Assembly (NCBI GenBank): GCA_031213475.1
Contig: JARUPZ010000009.1
Location: forward strand, 10,573,601 to 10,637,600
Source: Nereocystis luetkeana
Lineage: Eukaryota > Sar > Phaeophyceae > Laminariales > Laminariaceae
DNA: 64,000 bases
Direction of reading: 5' to 3'
The notes under the pieces are model-generated. The model was given only the letters and a program-made list of their open reading frames with translations, was not told the DNA's origin and ran no database searches. Positions 21,367 through 33,200 of this stretch are shown piece by piece. Numbering within the stretch: position 1 is the stretch's first letter; each line of letters starts with the position of its first letter. A program made the position numbers and the translations under genes.

Positions 21367-21936
21367 TAGTTGCGTTTGCAGACGACGGGGTTGCAGCGCG
21401 CAGCTTCTGCTCTGATCAGTCGTGAAAGCCTTTTTGCCCGGAAGAGGAAAGCCAAACGGAAACCTGTGCACGAATCTGTGATGTCTCCCTTCGGCGCCTA
21501 CTCCAGCTTGTCAGCTCCAACCACCTGGCATCTGCTTCAGTTTTGCTAGCCATTGCTCCTGGCTGTTGCCCGAATTCTCAAACCGACGCACACGACAAGA
21601 GGGCGTATGACGCATACCAGGTATATATACATATATTAGGTATATATATATATCTATACCAGGGTATTTTATATATTATATATATATTGTGCGTCAGTTG
21701 CAATTATCCTGCTGCGCGAGTTGTCTACGTAGCAGGGACATAGTCTATTCATGGTATCTTCGTTGCCACGACAATGCCCCTGCTGCTGTTTGGTGTCGCC
21801 CTCCCGTCTGCCTCGTGATCGCTGATCTCTCGATCTGTTTTCTGTCACATTCGAGGTCGAAATGTATACCAGGGTACACCGCACTCGGGCGCATATTTTT
21901 GAGTGTTTCGGACATGTATACGTTGCCGGAGATTAA

Positions 21937-22026
21937 CCCCTTTAGTACCGCAGTCCCGGTTTGGGGACAAACCGCACTAATTTCAAGTACTTTGCTCCCT
22001 AAACGGGACTGCAGTCCTGAAAGAGT
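21937..22026. mobile_element. family B hairpin MITE with TTAA on both sides
   Basis: TTAA 21933-21936, CCCCTTTAGTACCGCAGTCC ... GGACTGCAGTCCTGAAAGAG, TTAA 22027-22030. Confidence 0.9.
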
Positions 22027-22036
22027 TAAGTAAAGC

Positions 22037-22125
22037 ACCAGAGCTGCGAGGTCGAGGATTTCGTCCAAAAAAAAAGTACCAGGTAACGTTTTGCAGGCTG
22101 TGTGTGATCTCTTCGATCGCGCGGC
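22037..22125 (+). repeat. dispersed repeat E, copy 1
   Basis: AGCTGCGAGGTCGAGGATTT and GCTGTGTGTGAT match 52095-52150. This copy has TACCAGGTA at 22077 in the intervening part. Confidence 0.6.
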
Positions 22126-22315
22126 ATATTATATTCTACGCTTGATACTATTAATAGACACCTGCATTGGTTCTACAGGGACCTTGTGAAGGATGTGTAT
22201 GTCTTTTACTGAGAGGAACAAGTCAGGTGGGGGGGGGGACATGTATATTTGAAAAAATAAACAATATGTAGAGCAGCGAGTTTTTTTTTTTTCCTCGATA
22301 CTCATCTTGCTTGAA

Positions 22316-22405
22316 CCCTTTTCGGGCAAAACGGCAGCCCGGTTTTGGGGACAAACCACTCTAATTTCAAGTAGTTTGTCCCCCCCGAAACGGGACGGCA
22401 GCCCA
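22316..22405. mobile_element. diverged family B hairpin
   Basis: GGCAGCCCGGTTTTGGGG pairs with CCCCCCGAAACGGGACGGC. Confidence 0.75.
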
Positions 22406-22445
22406 CTCTAATTTAAGTAGTGTGTGTCGGTTTGATGATTCCTAC

Positions 22446-22548
22446 TACAGGGGACCATAGTTAATAGGACCAAAAAGTGTTAGTAGAATGGTTGAATATA
22501 TAGGTTTTCATGTATACCACAGGTCCTATTAGCTATGGTCCCCCGTAA
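22446..22548 (-). mobile_element. family A MITE next to a family B hairpin
   Basis: Left end decayed (CTACAGGGGACC), right end intact; TA then TTAA lead straight into a family B copy. Confidence 0.88.
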
Positions 22549-22554
22549 TATTAA

Positions 22555-22642
22555 GCCTTTTAGGCCTGTAGTCTCGTTATGGGGATACTCCAGTCTATTT
22601 TCAAGTGGTTTATCCCCTAAACGGGACTGCGATGCTAAAAGG
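22555..22642. mobile_element. family B hairpin next to a family A MITE
   Basis: TTAA at 22551-22554, just after the MITE's TA; GCCTTTTAGGCCTGTAGTC ... GGGACTGCGATGCTAAAAGG. Confidence 0.82.
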
Positions 22643-23242
22643 ATTAGTACGTAGCGGTTGCACGCATATGGTTACGTGTGTGTTTAATGTATATACCTGG
22701 CGCGAAGCCTGTCCTGTTTCGTTTTGCGATATTTGTTCGTACCAGGTGTTTCTGTTGCCCTTTTCTCGTTGAAGAACGGCCACTGCTCCCGCCCGATGTG
22801 TTTGTTCATCGTAAGCAGCGGTAGCTTTCGGTTGGCTGCTGGTGTGCGTGCGTGAGCGCGTGCGTGCGTGCGTGCGTGCGTGCGTGTGTGTCGTTCGTGC
22901 GTTTCTTGCTTCAATTGTGTAGTCTGTTGGTAGTTTTGTTTTGCTCGTTGAGGGTGGTCACTGCAATTACCCTGTAGGATGGATGCACCAGGCACCAGGT
23001 ATTATTCTTACGCACGTTCCTATTTCTTCGATCCGTAACATGTTTGTCGTTACGTACGAATGTAACAACATTCATGGATTAATCCAGGTTTTTTAAGTGT
23101 GCGACTGCGGGACGAGTCGCGTCTCTTCGAAGACGGTGCCTCGAAGCTCTGTCAATAGTTTCGTTCGTTTGGTTGCCGTTATATATATATACCCGGTGTT
23201 GCGCTGCTGCTACTTCTGCCGACGCGTTGTACGATAGAGGTA

Positions 23243-23347
23243 TTACGGGGGACCACATTAAATAGGACCTATGGTACACACAGAACCCCATATACTTCGC
23301 ATTTTTTACCAACAATATTTGGTCCTATTTACTGTGGTCCTCCGTTA
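23243..23347 (+). mobile_element. family A MITE
   Basis: TTACGGGGGACC to GGTCCTCCGTTA with TA on both sides. Confidence 0.9.
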
Positions 23348-23349
23348 TA

Positions 23350-23590
23350 GCACATTTCCGCAAACAGATTTTTCTGAATGACGGGGCCCCTTAATTATAA
23401 CCCAAAATCTCGAGAATGCCAGTCTTGTTTCGGAAAATGAGGTTTTTGTATACTTTAGATACGAGATTACTCATCGGGACGCGATTTGATTTCTGCTGAC
23501 GTCAGTCTTCAGGGTGAGGTACGGGGCTCGTGAATTGAGAAGCCTCAGAAAGTTTAGGGTAAACCTCGACGACCGTAGAAAGCCTCGGCC
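23350..23590 (+). repeat. dispersed repeat D, copy 1
   Basis: GCACATTTCCGC, TTTCTGAATGAC, GGGCCCCTTAA, CTCATCGGGACGCGATTT and GAAGCCTCAGAAA recur in order at 31741-31985. Follows a family A MITE. Confidence 0.65.
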
Positions 23591-23886
23591 GTACGGGTAT
23601 ATATTTGCATGGCGCCCCTCTTTCGGACAGTTATGATTCAGGCCCGACTGCTATTCAATTCGCACTTTTTGTTCGTATTCATCGGGTGCTACTGCTGTAG
23701 TTAATTAACCTTTTCGTGCGTGAATGGCATGAATGATCGGAGTAGCGTTACACACTTGGCAGAATGGTAAATGGAATAATAACGATCGAATCTCGGCCCG
23801 CGCTTCTCCGAATGTTCTTATCTTAGGTACCGACGACACAGCCGAGGCACGACTGCGCGTTTTGTAGGCTGTACGTAGCATCTGTT

Positions 23887-23989
23887 AAGGGGGATCATAG
23901 TAAATAGGACCTACGGTTCACACAAAAACCTCTATGTTTACCTGTTTTTACTCTCAATATTTGCTCATATTTGCTACGGTCCCCCGTAA
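23887..23989 (+). mobile_element. family A MITE
   Basis: Left end TTAAGGGGGATC, right end GGTCCCCCGTAA. Confidence 0.88.
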
Positions 23990-24104
23990 TAGAGATTGCG
24001 TTCATTTTTTTAGTGGAATTCATCAATTGCAGCAGTATTGTATCACACTAGGGCGATACGTTAACACACCCCCCTGAGACGATGTTCAGGCCCGATTTAC
24101 TCCA

Positions 24105-24180
24105 AAACATGGGGGGGGGGGGGGGTGGGAGATATGTACTCGATCTCATGCATGGCTGCAGTGGTATCATGACCATACCC
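24105..24180 (-). mobile_element. family C LINE end, minus strand
   Basis: A G run followed by GTACTCGATCTCATGCATGG, the complement of the common tail. One of two reverse copies, both outside the synthase gene. Confidence 0.75.
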
Positions 24181-24504
24181 ATGGGGCTCACAGAAAATGC
24201 TGGCTCTGGGAATATTTCGTCCAGAAGGTTGTGCACATCTAGACGCATCATTGGTTGTCGTATTCAGTACGCCCTCCCCGTCGTCTAGAAAACCCAGCTT
24301 TGAAAATCGTCCGAGGGGGTGTGTTATATTGTCACCGGGGTGTGATAGTGTTATATACCAGTACACGGGTGACTCCTCTTCCCCCCAAATATTTGCTTAC
24401 GGCAGTACCACTCTTCTGGACGTAAATATAGGGGCGGCTTCGTCTTGATATTTGATGTCTTCGCGTTCCTTATATTGCCGTCCAGAGTCACGCTGCCCTC
24501 TAAT

Positions 24505-24596
24505 GTAGGGCAAAAATTGCAGGCCCGTTTTGGGGACAAATCACTTGGAATCTGACTGGTTTCTCGCCCAGACGGGACGGTAGCACTAAAAAAGTG
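24505..24596. mobile_element. diverged family B hairpin
   Basis: GGCCCGTTTTGGGGAC ... GTCTGGGCG-type arms (CGCCCAGACGGGACGG). Confidence 0.65.
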
Positions 24597-25601
24597 TGCC
24601 TACAAAGCCGATACGGCAGTATAGGCCCGTCAATAAGAAGGTGCCCAATAAGAACATGCTGCTCACTTTTGGGAGAACGCTAAGAAAATTGGGCGTCGAA
24701 AAACGGCTCGGCGGTAAACTCTGCACTAAATCCTACCAGGTATATAGTAGCCTGTGCTCAAGGCTGCCTGAAGATGGCGCCCCAATAAGAATCTCAGGCT
24801 TTTGCCCATGTCAGGTGTTTCTGGTTGGCGGACCCGTAGTAGACGCAAGAACAAGGATTTTTTGTAGTCTGTAGGGCCAAAAAAAATCGTCTCTCGTCTA
24901 AAACACGCCTACGAGTCGTAATGCAGTTCTATGCATATGCGTATGTATGTATGTATGTATGTATGTATGTATGTATGTATGTATGTATGGGTGTATGCAC
25001 CATGGGTATTTTCCTGGTAGATATATACGGTAGTACTACTGCCGCCCGTATTTTGGTGGTGTACGTGATGTGGTACGGTTATTTACAGAGCCCCGTCGTA
25101 TCCGTAGTACCGCCCCCTCATGTACGTACCGGTACGGCCGTGCGCGTGTAGCAGTACCAGGTGTGATAAGTAGCGCGTCCTGTACCATGGTTATTTCGTG
25201 TCTTTTCCTTCGTTCTCTTTTCATCGAGACGTTTTTTTTTTTTTTTTTTTTTTGCATTTTCACCTCTTATGTTTTTCGTCCGCGTGCTCTTATGTACCTG
25301 GTACTCACTACCCTGGTACCTGGTATTGTTTTTTGCCCTCGTCGTATGGTGCGTGCTCCTTTCCGACTCGACGTGACTCGAAGATCTTGTAAAACCGCGA
25401 TAGTAGTCCGTCTGCCTTCTTTCGCGCTGGACCAATACGTGCCCACCCCCTTTCCTTTCTTAGAGGCTCGTCGTAGCCTTTCCCTCCCTTGGCACACCCT
25501 CGTTCACCATAGACTACCTGATGCCAGGTGTACCAAGGGTATTTGGAGAGAATCAGATATTGATACTATCAATAAATGTATAGCAGTACGTAACGTAGGT
25601 A
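24597..25601. other. no supported gene
   Basis: GTAT microsatellite, a poly(T) of 23 at 25231 and three exact TACCWGGTA copies (24734, 25295, 25317). Confidence 0.5.
24944..24988. repeat. (GTAT)n microsatellite
   Basis: About 11 GTAT units. Confidence 0.9.
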
Positions 25602-25706
25602 TTACGGGGGACCATAGTTAATAGGACCAAATATTGTTAGTAAAAATGGTTAAATATATAGGTTTCTATGTATACCATAGGTCCTATTAACTATGGTCCC
25701 CCGTAA
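25602..25706 (-). mobile_element. family A MITE, near-consensus copy
   Basis: Both 28-nt arms are nearly perfect; TA on both sides. A good reference copy. Confidence 0.95.
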
Positions 25707-26119
25707 TAGTAGGATGCGCAATGATGATGTAACAACGCCATCGTTACCATCATCATCGGTCATCATTGTCACGTGCTGACTCCTACAGCAGTCGCGCTGT
25801 TCTGCATGCATACAACGCAAGCACGCGCTTTATCCGGGCGTTTCAATCAACGCCCGGCAAGATAGCCCGGGAGCTACGTTAGCTTGGTCCCGCGTCTGCT
25901 GTACCAGGCACACTTAAAAAAGTATACGAAGTATCACACACACACACATCGTGCAAAGATGAGCTTCGATTAAAAATCTTCACAATCTCACAGCTGTTTT
26001 TTTTTTTTTTTTTTTTTTGTTTTCCACATTTTGTACCATTCGTATATATTAACCACGCTCCTACCAAGTTACTTCCGAAGAGCCCTACTACTCGGACGTA
26101 ACCAACGGGGTATGCTTAA

Positions 26120-26208
26120 CCCCTTTAGTACCGCAGTCCCGATTTGGGGACACAACAGTCTAAGTCCAAGTGATTTGTCCCCAAAACGGGACTGGGATCC
26201 TGAAAGGG
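26120..26208. mobile_element. family B hairpin MITE with TTAA on both sides
   Basis: TTAA 26116-26119 and 26209-26212 bracket CCCCTTTAGTACCGCAGTCC ... GGGACTGGGATCCTGAAAGGG. Confidence 0.92.
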
Positions 26209-26789
26209 TTAAACCAAGTAATATGTCGTGGGTATGATGGTTTCTATACTTTCCCCCACCATGTTCGCCTAGCATGCGATTCGGTATTTCGTATTTTTTC
26301 GGTACTTTTGCCTACACCTTTGTCACCTTGTGTGAAAACTGCAAAGGTGACTCGCACCGCCTCAGCTTTGTGGGTAGCCCCCCCCCCCCCCCCCCCCCCC
26401 CCCCCTCAGCACCTATTTTAGATGTACCTCATAGCATCATTGATGCCTTTGGAAGGTGTGCGTGTTCGGGCTAAAGGCGCGCACGGTGACGGCGGCAGCA
26501 CAGCGGAGGCAAATCGCCCTTTTTTTCCCCCCACGTCCTCGCGCACAGAAATCCGACGCCACGGTCTTATTTTTTGTTTTTTTCTGACACGCGGAAGGGA
26601 GGGGGGGGGGGGGGGTTGGGTGGTATGTATGTCAGAACGCCAGAGCCAGTAACACCGACGACCGGTATAACAGCAGCAACAGCATCAACGAAGGCTACTT
26701 TTCGAGCGGCAAACAACGACCAAAACAAAAGCCATAGCCTGTCGCCCTCCGCTCCGCTCCCACCGCAACAACAATATACATGTATTTGC

Positions 26790-27290
26790 ACGGCCCAATG
26801 GACTTCGCGAAAGCGCCTGAAACTGCGATTTGGTGTAGGTGGCCTGGACCTGCCGGAAAGAAGAAAGAGGTATACACCAGTAGCCGGGGGGAGGAGGAAG
26901 TAGATGCACAGATGTGCCCGTGTGGCAAAGCAATAGAGAGAAGAACTCACGTAGTTGGAGGATGTGAAGTGTACGAGGAGGAACGGGATGTGTGAAAAGA
27001 GATGAGGGAAATAGACGAATGTGACATGGAGGAGTTTGGTACACTAGATAGCAGCGAGAAAACCGATCGCTGTCCTGGGAGATAGATGGTGGCTACAGGC
27101 GGGGCAAACGGGAAGGGGATACGTCTAGCAAAAAATTTCCATGTAATGCATGGAAACAGCGTAGTGAGCCCCCTAATGTTGGAGGTGTCTGTCAGGAGTA
27201 GGAACGGTGCTCCGCCTCGAAAGGGGTGTGTGCCCAATGGTTAAATGACTAAGGCAAGCAACAAACGAGTACACTCCCCCCCCCCCCCTC
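26790..27290 (+). pseudogene. LINE ORF2 C-terminus with poly(C)-tailed 3' end
   Basis: Best copy of family C. Reading frames with breaks encode GLDLPERRKRY, AQMCPCGKAIERRTH and GGCEVYEEERD, a CxC...H...C knuckle like that at the C-terminus of LINE ORF2 proteins, then EMREIDECDMEEFGTLDSSE. The 3' UTR (GTAGGAACGGTGCTCCG, AAATGACTAAGGCAAGC) ends in GAGTACACTCCCCC and a C run. It is 5'-truncated with a stop near 26993. It lies about 200 bp before synthase exon 1. Confidence 0.7.
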
Positions 27291-27468
27291 CCTTTCCCCC
27301 CCCACCTCACCTCCCCCCATCCCTCTTCCACCCGACCTCACCTTTCCCCACCCCCTCCCGTTCCCCCCCCTTCCCCCTCCTCCCCCCGCTGCGAACCCTC
27401 GTCGACAAAAACAGGAAGATGCGACGGCCCATAAATCCTGGTCGACGGAATCCGGGTCGCCACCCGGG

Positions 27469-28181
27469 ATGATAGCGCTAGGGGAGGACGATACCGTGGT
27501 CACCCCTGTGTCGGACTTCAGTCGGAATAGTCGGAGGAAGGGAGATAAAAAGCAGCAGCAGCAGCAGCAGCAGGAGGAGGAGGAGGAGGAGGAGGAGGAC
27601 CACGATCAGCAGCAGGAGCACCGGCAGCAGCAGCAGCAGCCGCGGCAGCGTGAGAATGGGCATGAGGACAAGGAAGACGTCGGGCGCCACCAAGAAGAGC
27701 AGGCTCCTGCAAGCCCGCTAGCCCGTGATTATCATCATCATCATCATCAGCAGCAGCAGCAGCAGCACTCTCACCCTTATATTCACGAGCACGTCCAGAT
27801 TGTGCGGGTGGGGTCTACGACGGAGTCGATAGTGGACTCCTGGGCGCCTGCGTTAGAGGTGAGGCAGGGGCAGGGGGTGTTCGACACAGCCCCGTACAAT
27901 AACGCGGAGGGCCTCGAGCAGCAGCAGCAGCAGCAGCAGCAGCGCCTCTCGAGACCGACCAGCAGGAGGCACAACTACAGCCTGTCCAACTTCGTCGACG
28001 GCTATCGGAGTCGCGGGGGGGAGAGCAGCAGCACCGTCGGCGGCAGCGACGCCGGAGGCAACGCGACCGATAGGGGAGAGACTCTGCACGAGGCGCTGAC
28101 GCTGAGGCTCTCCCGCCCGGCCAGCAGGAGGGGCGCGATACCGATGTTCGGGGAAGAGCTCGGCGCGAGCTTCGGCAGCGA

Positions 28182-28213
<32 letters not shown>

Positions 28214-28724
28214 CTTACTATAACGGGGGGACGGGGGCAAGGGGGGTGGCGGAGGCGGGGGGCGACGGTGCGATGTACGACTCGACGAACCCTCTTTTCG
28301 GCGCCGGCCGGGCGGGGGGCCCGCTCAGCCCGATACACTCCGCGCTTGGGGTGGAATCCGCTCTGGGCGTGGAATCCGCGCTCGGTGTCGGCTCCGCGAT
28401 GGCGGTGGAGGCCGAGGTGGAGGAACCGTTGTCGATCGCTAACCTCAGGCTTCTAGACGGCAGGGGGGGGAGCCAGGGTAGTCGCGGGGGCGGAGGGGGG
28501 AGCGGGGGCGTGGGGGCGTGGCAGGGCGCGAGGGAGCGTGGCGACGAGGACGGCGACGATGATGATGGTGGTGATGAGGTGCCGAGCGTGAGTGTGTTGT
28601 CCGTGGGCGACGATGGTGGGTCCTGGGTCAACGGGAAGAAAGGGAAGGCTCCTTCTTCTTTGTGGGACTCTCCCGAGCCGGTTTCTTGGGAGGAGGCGAG
28701 GGGCGACACAGCAGAAGTAGCAGC

Positions 28725-28755
<31 letters not shown>

Positions 28756-28882
28756 TATGAAGATGAGCAGGCGGCGGTGGCGGCGGCGGCGGCCGCGGTG
28801 GTCGCACTGGCCGAGACCGTCAGGAAGAGAAATGGCTATGTTGGGGTAGCAGCTGCTGCTCCTGCTGCTGCTCCTGCTGCTG

Positions 28883-28913
<31 letters not shown>

Positions 28914-30294
28914 CGCCGACGATGAGAGCTGGATGTGCGCAGTACGCCCGAAGGTTCCCTCTGCCGCGTCCCGCGAGGCTAGGGGTGCTGACAGTGGTTT
29001 CGCGAACGGCAGCGGTGGTGGTGTTGGTGGCCGCGGCGCCTCGAAGGGGACTCCAACGCGGGGGTCTAAGACGGACCTGTCTCCGGACATTGTGACCTTG
29101 TCTTCCGTGGACTACGGCGTCGACGAGGACGCTTGCGCTGGCGGCGGTGCCGGCGTTAGCCCCGCGGCTGCTGCGATTGTCGCGCGGTCTCGTCCTGCCG
29201 CGGCTGCTGCCGCTGCCGCGAACAGCCGTCGTGGTGGTGGTGCTGCTACCCGTCATGATAAACGCGGCTCCATCGGCGGCACCGCCGCCGCCGCCGCCAC
29301 CACCGCCGCTGGGGCTGCTGGAGGGGACAGTGGCATCACCGGTGCCGGCGACGGCGACAACAGGCGCGCGGTGGAGGCGGCGGTCCCGGCCGACCGCATC
29401 TCCCCCTTCGACGCCAACAACGCCTCCTTGTGGGCGAGGGCGGCCGCCGCGGCGACCAGCGCCATGACCCCCCGGAGAGGAGGGCCCTCCATCACCTCCC
29501 ACAACTCCTTCTCCGCTTCCGCCTCCGCTTCCGGCGGCCTCCACCGGCAGAACTCGATAGCCTCGTCTTACTCCGCGCAGGTGGACGAGGGGACCCAGGC
29601 GGAGATTTTCTCCACCCTCCGCAGGGCGGCTCGCGGGCTGACTAAGAACACCGCGAGGATCGCCCCGGCCCGGCGCCCGCAGTCCCTGCCCCCCGCGCCA
29701 GACGCCAGCGCGAGGGGGGAGACGCCGCCGCCGCCGAGGCGACTGCCCGCCGCGCTTTCTCCCCCCTTGAAGAAGGACCCCGACGGCCTCGCCCTCCATC
29801 TCCCCCTCGACGACTACGACTTCTACTCCTCCTCCGTGTCCCCGTCCGGTAAAAAGGCGGGATTCCGCAGCGGTGGCGGTCGTGGCGTCGGCGGGCCGGA
29901 GAAGAACGGCGACGGACGACGACCGTCTACGGGAGGCGGGGGGGTGGTGGGGAAGACGCCCCTGGTGTCCCCGTTCGGCTCCTGGGCCAGTGACGGGGGT
30001 ATTTGCGACGATACCGCCTCCTCCACGGAAGAGTCGGGGACGTCTTCCTCGTCTCCCCGTGCCCGAGCCAGGGCGAGGGTGGAGGGGGAGGAGGGGGATG
30101 TGGAGGAGGGGGGGAGACGCGCGGCGGCGGCGGCGATGGGTGTGAGGGCATCGGTGGCGAGGAGGGTGGGGGGGATGAGTTCGGCTCGGGTGGCTCCTGC
30201 TGACTCTGTAGGCGCTACCGCGGTGGCTGTACGGGAGGATGGGAGCGTGGCGGTTCTGCCGTGCGCGCCGTCTGATGCTGAGAAGGCAAGGGGG
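27469..30294 (+). CDS. exon 1: long low-complexity N-terminal region of the synthase
   Basis: Open for 942 codons from the ATG at 27469, rich in Gln, Glu, His, Gly, Ala and Ser runs: polyQ/polyE near residues 25-40, a His/Gln block near 87-100, a repeated ALGVESALGV motif, and (AG)n and Ala tracts. Two copies of an RLSRP(T/A)SRR motif and a basic HRQNS motif could be kinase sites (inference). The frame is also open upstream to a possible acceptor AG at 27413-27414, so an earlier 5' exon is possible. The end is set at a GT donor (30295); a GC donor at 30286 would keep the same phase and drop three residues. Both join exon 2 in phase 0. Open frames also exist antisense here, as expected from GC-rich triplet repeats. 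Membership of this gene rests on position, phase and length rather than homology. Confidence 0.65.
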
Positions 30295-33200
30295 GTGTTT
30301 TTTTGGAGGCTTTTTTTTTTGTGTGTGAGCCCTTGTACATGTAGATATATACATGCGCCGACTGGAAGCTTATGGCTCGGAGGTGAAGTGTTCTCTCCTC
30401 CTCCTGGTGCTCGAAGCCAGACAAGTAATTCAGTTAGGAAGAAATGTAATTTGGATCGTATAGCTGTCAACGAAATTTGTATGGCTGAAAGCACAGCGTT
30501 CATCATTATCGTTCATACATCTGTATTGAAACCTGGAATATAGTGAAAACAAAAACATTCACAGCAATAACTGTTAGTAAGAGAAAATAAACACTATTAC
30601 CGGGGGCCATAGTTAATAGGACCAAATAATGTTGGTAAAAATGTTTAAATATGTAGATTTTTATGTGTACTATAGGTCCTATTAACTATGCTCCCCGTAA
30701 TAGTTGATTGTTATTTGTTTGTCTGGTACCTAGATTACACGAGGAAACACCAGGTACGTATTTATTCATTCCTGGAAGGCCAATGGGATGGGATGAACCG
30801 CGTGAACCGAAATGAAATGCGGTTTTATTTTACCGGCATTGTGAGGTCGGTTTTACCCTCGATGGACCCCCATTCAACACAACTCTACGCCTACAACCCC
30901 CCCCCCCCCCCCCCCGCCCCCCCGCTACCGCCGCACTGTAGTCGTGTGCCATGAGCACCCCCACCCCCACCCCACTTTTGATCGCGCGAACGCAGGTAGG
31001 CTTCACCACGAGACCCATTGCCCCCCCCCCCCCCGACAAACAAACCCTATTTTGCCCCCTAAAACAAATCCCTCACTCCCGCAATAACCCCCCCCCCCCC
31101 CCCCCCCTTTCCCCCACCCCTATTGACAACTCCCCTCCTTCCCCTCCCCCCCCGCTTTGTATTCCCCATCCTCATGGTGCAGGTGCTCTACCACGAGACC
31201 GATCGTGTCGGCCTGATCTGCTTCGCGCTGGTGTCGTTCTTCACGATGTCTGCCGGCATGTGGCTGTTCACGATCGTGACGCCTGCCTTCTACTGGTTCG
31301 GCGTGCCTGCGGTGTTCGTCATCGTCTACATGGCATGCCACTGTGAGCAAAAAAAAAAATGCGAGAGAGTTTACGCGTGAGCAGAAGCTGTCGGGGTCGC
31401 CCCCTTTGTTGTTTTTTTACGGTGGTGGTGTTTTGTGTGCGTTGGTGGTGGTGGTGGTGGTGGTGGTGGTGGTGTTTCGTGTTGGTTGGTGGTGTTGGTG
31501 TTGGTGTTTTGTGTTCGTTGGTGTTGGTGGTGGTGGTGTCGGTGTTGGTGTTGGTGGTGGTGGTGGTGTTGGTGTCGGTGGTGTTGCTGTTGCTGTTGGT
31601 GTTGATGTTGGTGATGGTGGTGGTGTTGGTGGTGGTGTTGGTGGTGTTGGTGTTGGTGTCGGTGGTGGTGGTGGTGGTGGTGTCGGTGTCGGTGGTGTCG
31701 GTGTCGGTGGTGGGTGACGCGTTCTACGATATAGGTACGTAGCACATTTCCGCTGAACTATTTTCTGAATGACAGGGCTCCTTAACCCGAAATCGTGGGA
31801 ATGCCATCCTTTGTTTCGAAAACTGACGTTTTAGTATGCTCGGGGGCCATTGGACTTTTCATCGGGGGGTGCGATTTATTTTTTGTTGAAGTCTACCGTA
31901 TATTCCGGTGGGGTTGTGAAGCCCCTCGATTGAGGAGTCTCAGGAATTTTGGGGCGAACCTTTATCGTAGAACATGGTGACGAGATGTTTCCGTAGACGC
32001 AATCGCTCGGCGTCTTCACGCTTTCCCCCCTTTCGTTGAGTTAGATAAAAGACAGCTTAGCGAATTTTCACCGGCGGAAGGTGAGCTCTCACGAAAGTGT
32101 TGTTCCGTGTAGATGTTGTACGTTGAGCTGCGTGCTTGGCATCGCTTTCTGTGTGTGTAGCCCGATTCTTTCTTCAACATCCAATCACAGCAAAGAGGGG
32201 AAAATCCGTTTTGTCGGCGTCGAAGAGACGAAGCACGAGCGGGAAAATAATCCGCAGCTTTTGTTGATCTCCGTTATTTGGCAGCCTATTAATAGTGCAC
32301 GGGGGACCATAGTAAATAGGACCAAATGTGTTAGTAAAAGTAGCGAAATACATAGGTTTTTCGTATGTAATGTAGGTCCTATTTAACACGGTCCCCCGGT
32401 TAAGTTCACGGGGTGGGGGTGATCAAATAACCCTGCTGTTGCTGCTGCTGCTGCTGCTGTTGCTGCTATTTCATTTCCTCTTGCGCTTTTTTTGTTTTTC
32501 TCCGATCCTGACTGGCAGTTTTATAACCAATATAAAAAAATAATCATGATTTCTCCGCTTTTTTCCCTTTTTTTTTTTTTTTTTCGAAGTGAATTGCGGT
32601 GGGCCGTAGTGAATAGGGGACCTACAGTACACACAGAACCCTACATGCTTGTCAATTTTTTTCTAATAATATTGGGTCCCCTATTTGCTATGGTACCCCT
32701 GGAATAGCATGAAATCTATACCTTTGACACGCGCTTCTGACATCACTTTCTCTCCAGCTTCTTCGGCTAGTGGCATCACTCTTTCTCTCTCGTCTCACCT
32801 GTTGTCTCGACCTCTACGAACACGAGAAAGTAAAATCAGGCTGCTGTTTCGATTTCCGTTTTTTGTTTTTTGTTTTTTGCTTTTTGTTTTTGTTTTTGTT
32901 TTCGTTTTGTGGAACTTGGTGAATATTCCTACACAGCTTTTTGCCATGTATAGGGCAAACGTTGCAAAGCTTTTTTTTTTATTTTTTCACGCCGATGACT
33001 CGCGTTGTTCGGAAAATACGGACGCTACAGCTTTTGGTATGATGCACCCGCACTTTTCGGAATTGTAAGGACTGGTTCTGATTGCGTGGTACAGTAATTT
33101 ACGATGGTAAAACACAGTTCGGGACGGGGGGGTTGATCGCAGGTACCAGGTATAGCGCAATATTAGCCAACTGCTTGCGGCGTCTTTTCTGGCCGGCCTG

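Noticed and set aside
28453-30354. 633-codon antisense open frame opposite synthase exon 1
   Set aside because: A shadow of GC-rich triplet repeats; Arg/Gly/Ser-rich, no motif, and the sense frame joins the catalytic exons in phase.
31343-31742. overlapping open frames of 120+ codons on both strands
   Set aside because: Products of a GGT/GTT simple repeat within intron 2.
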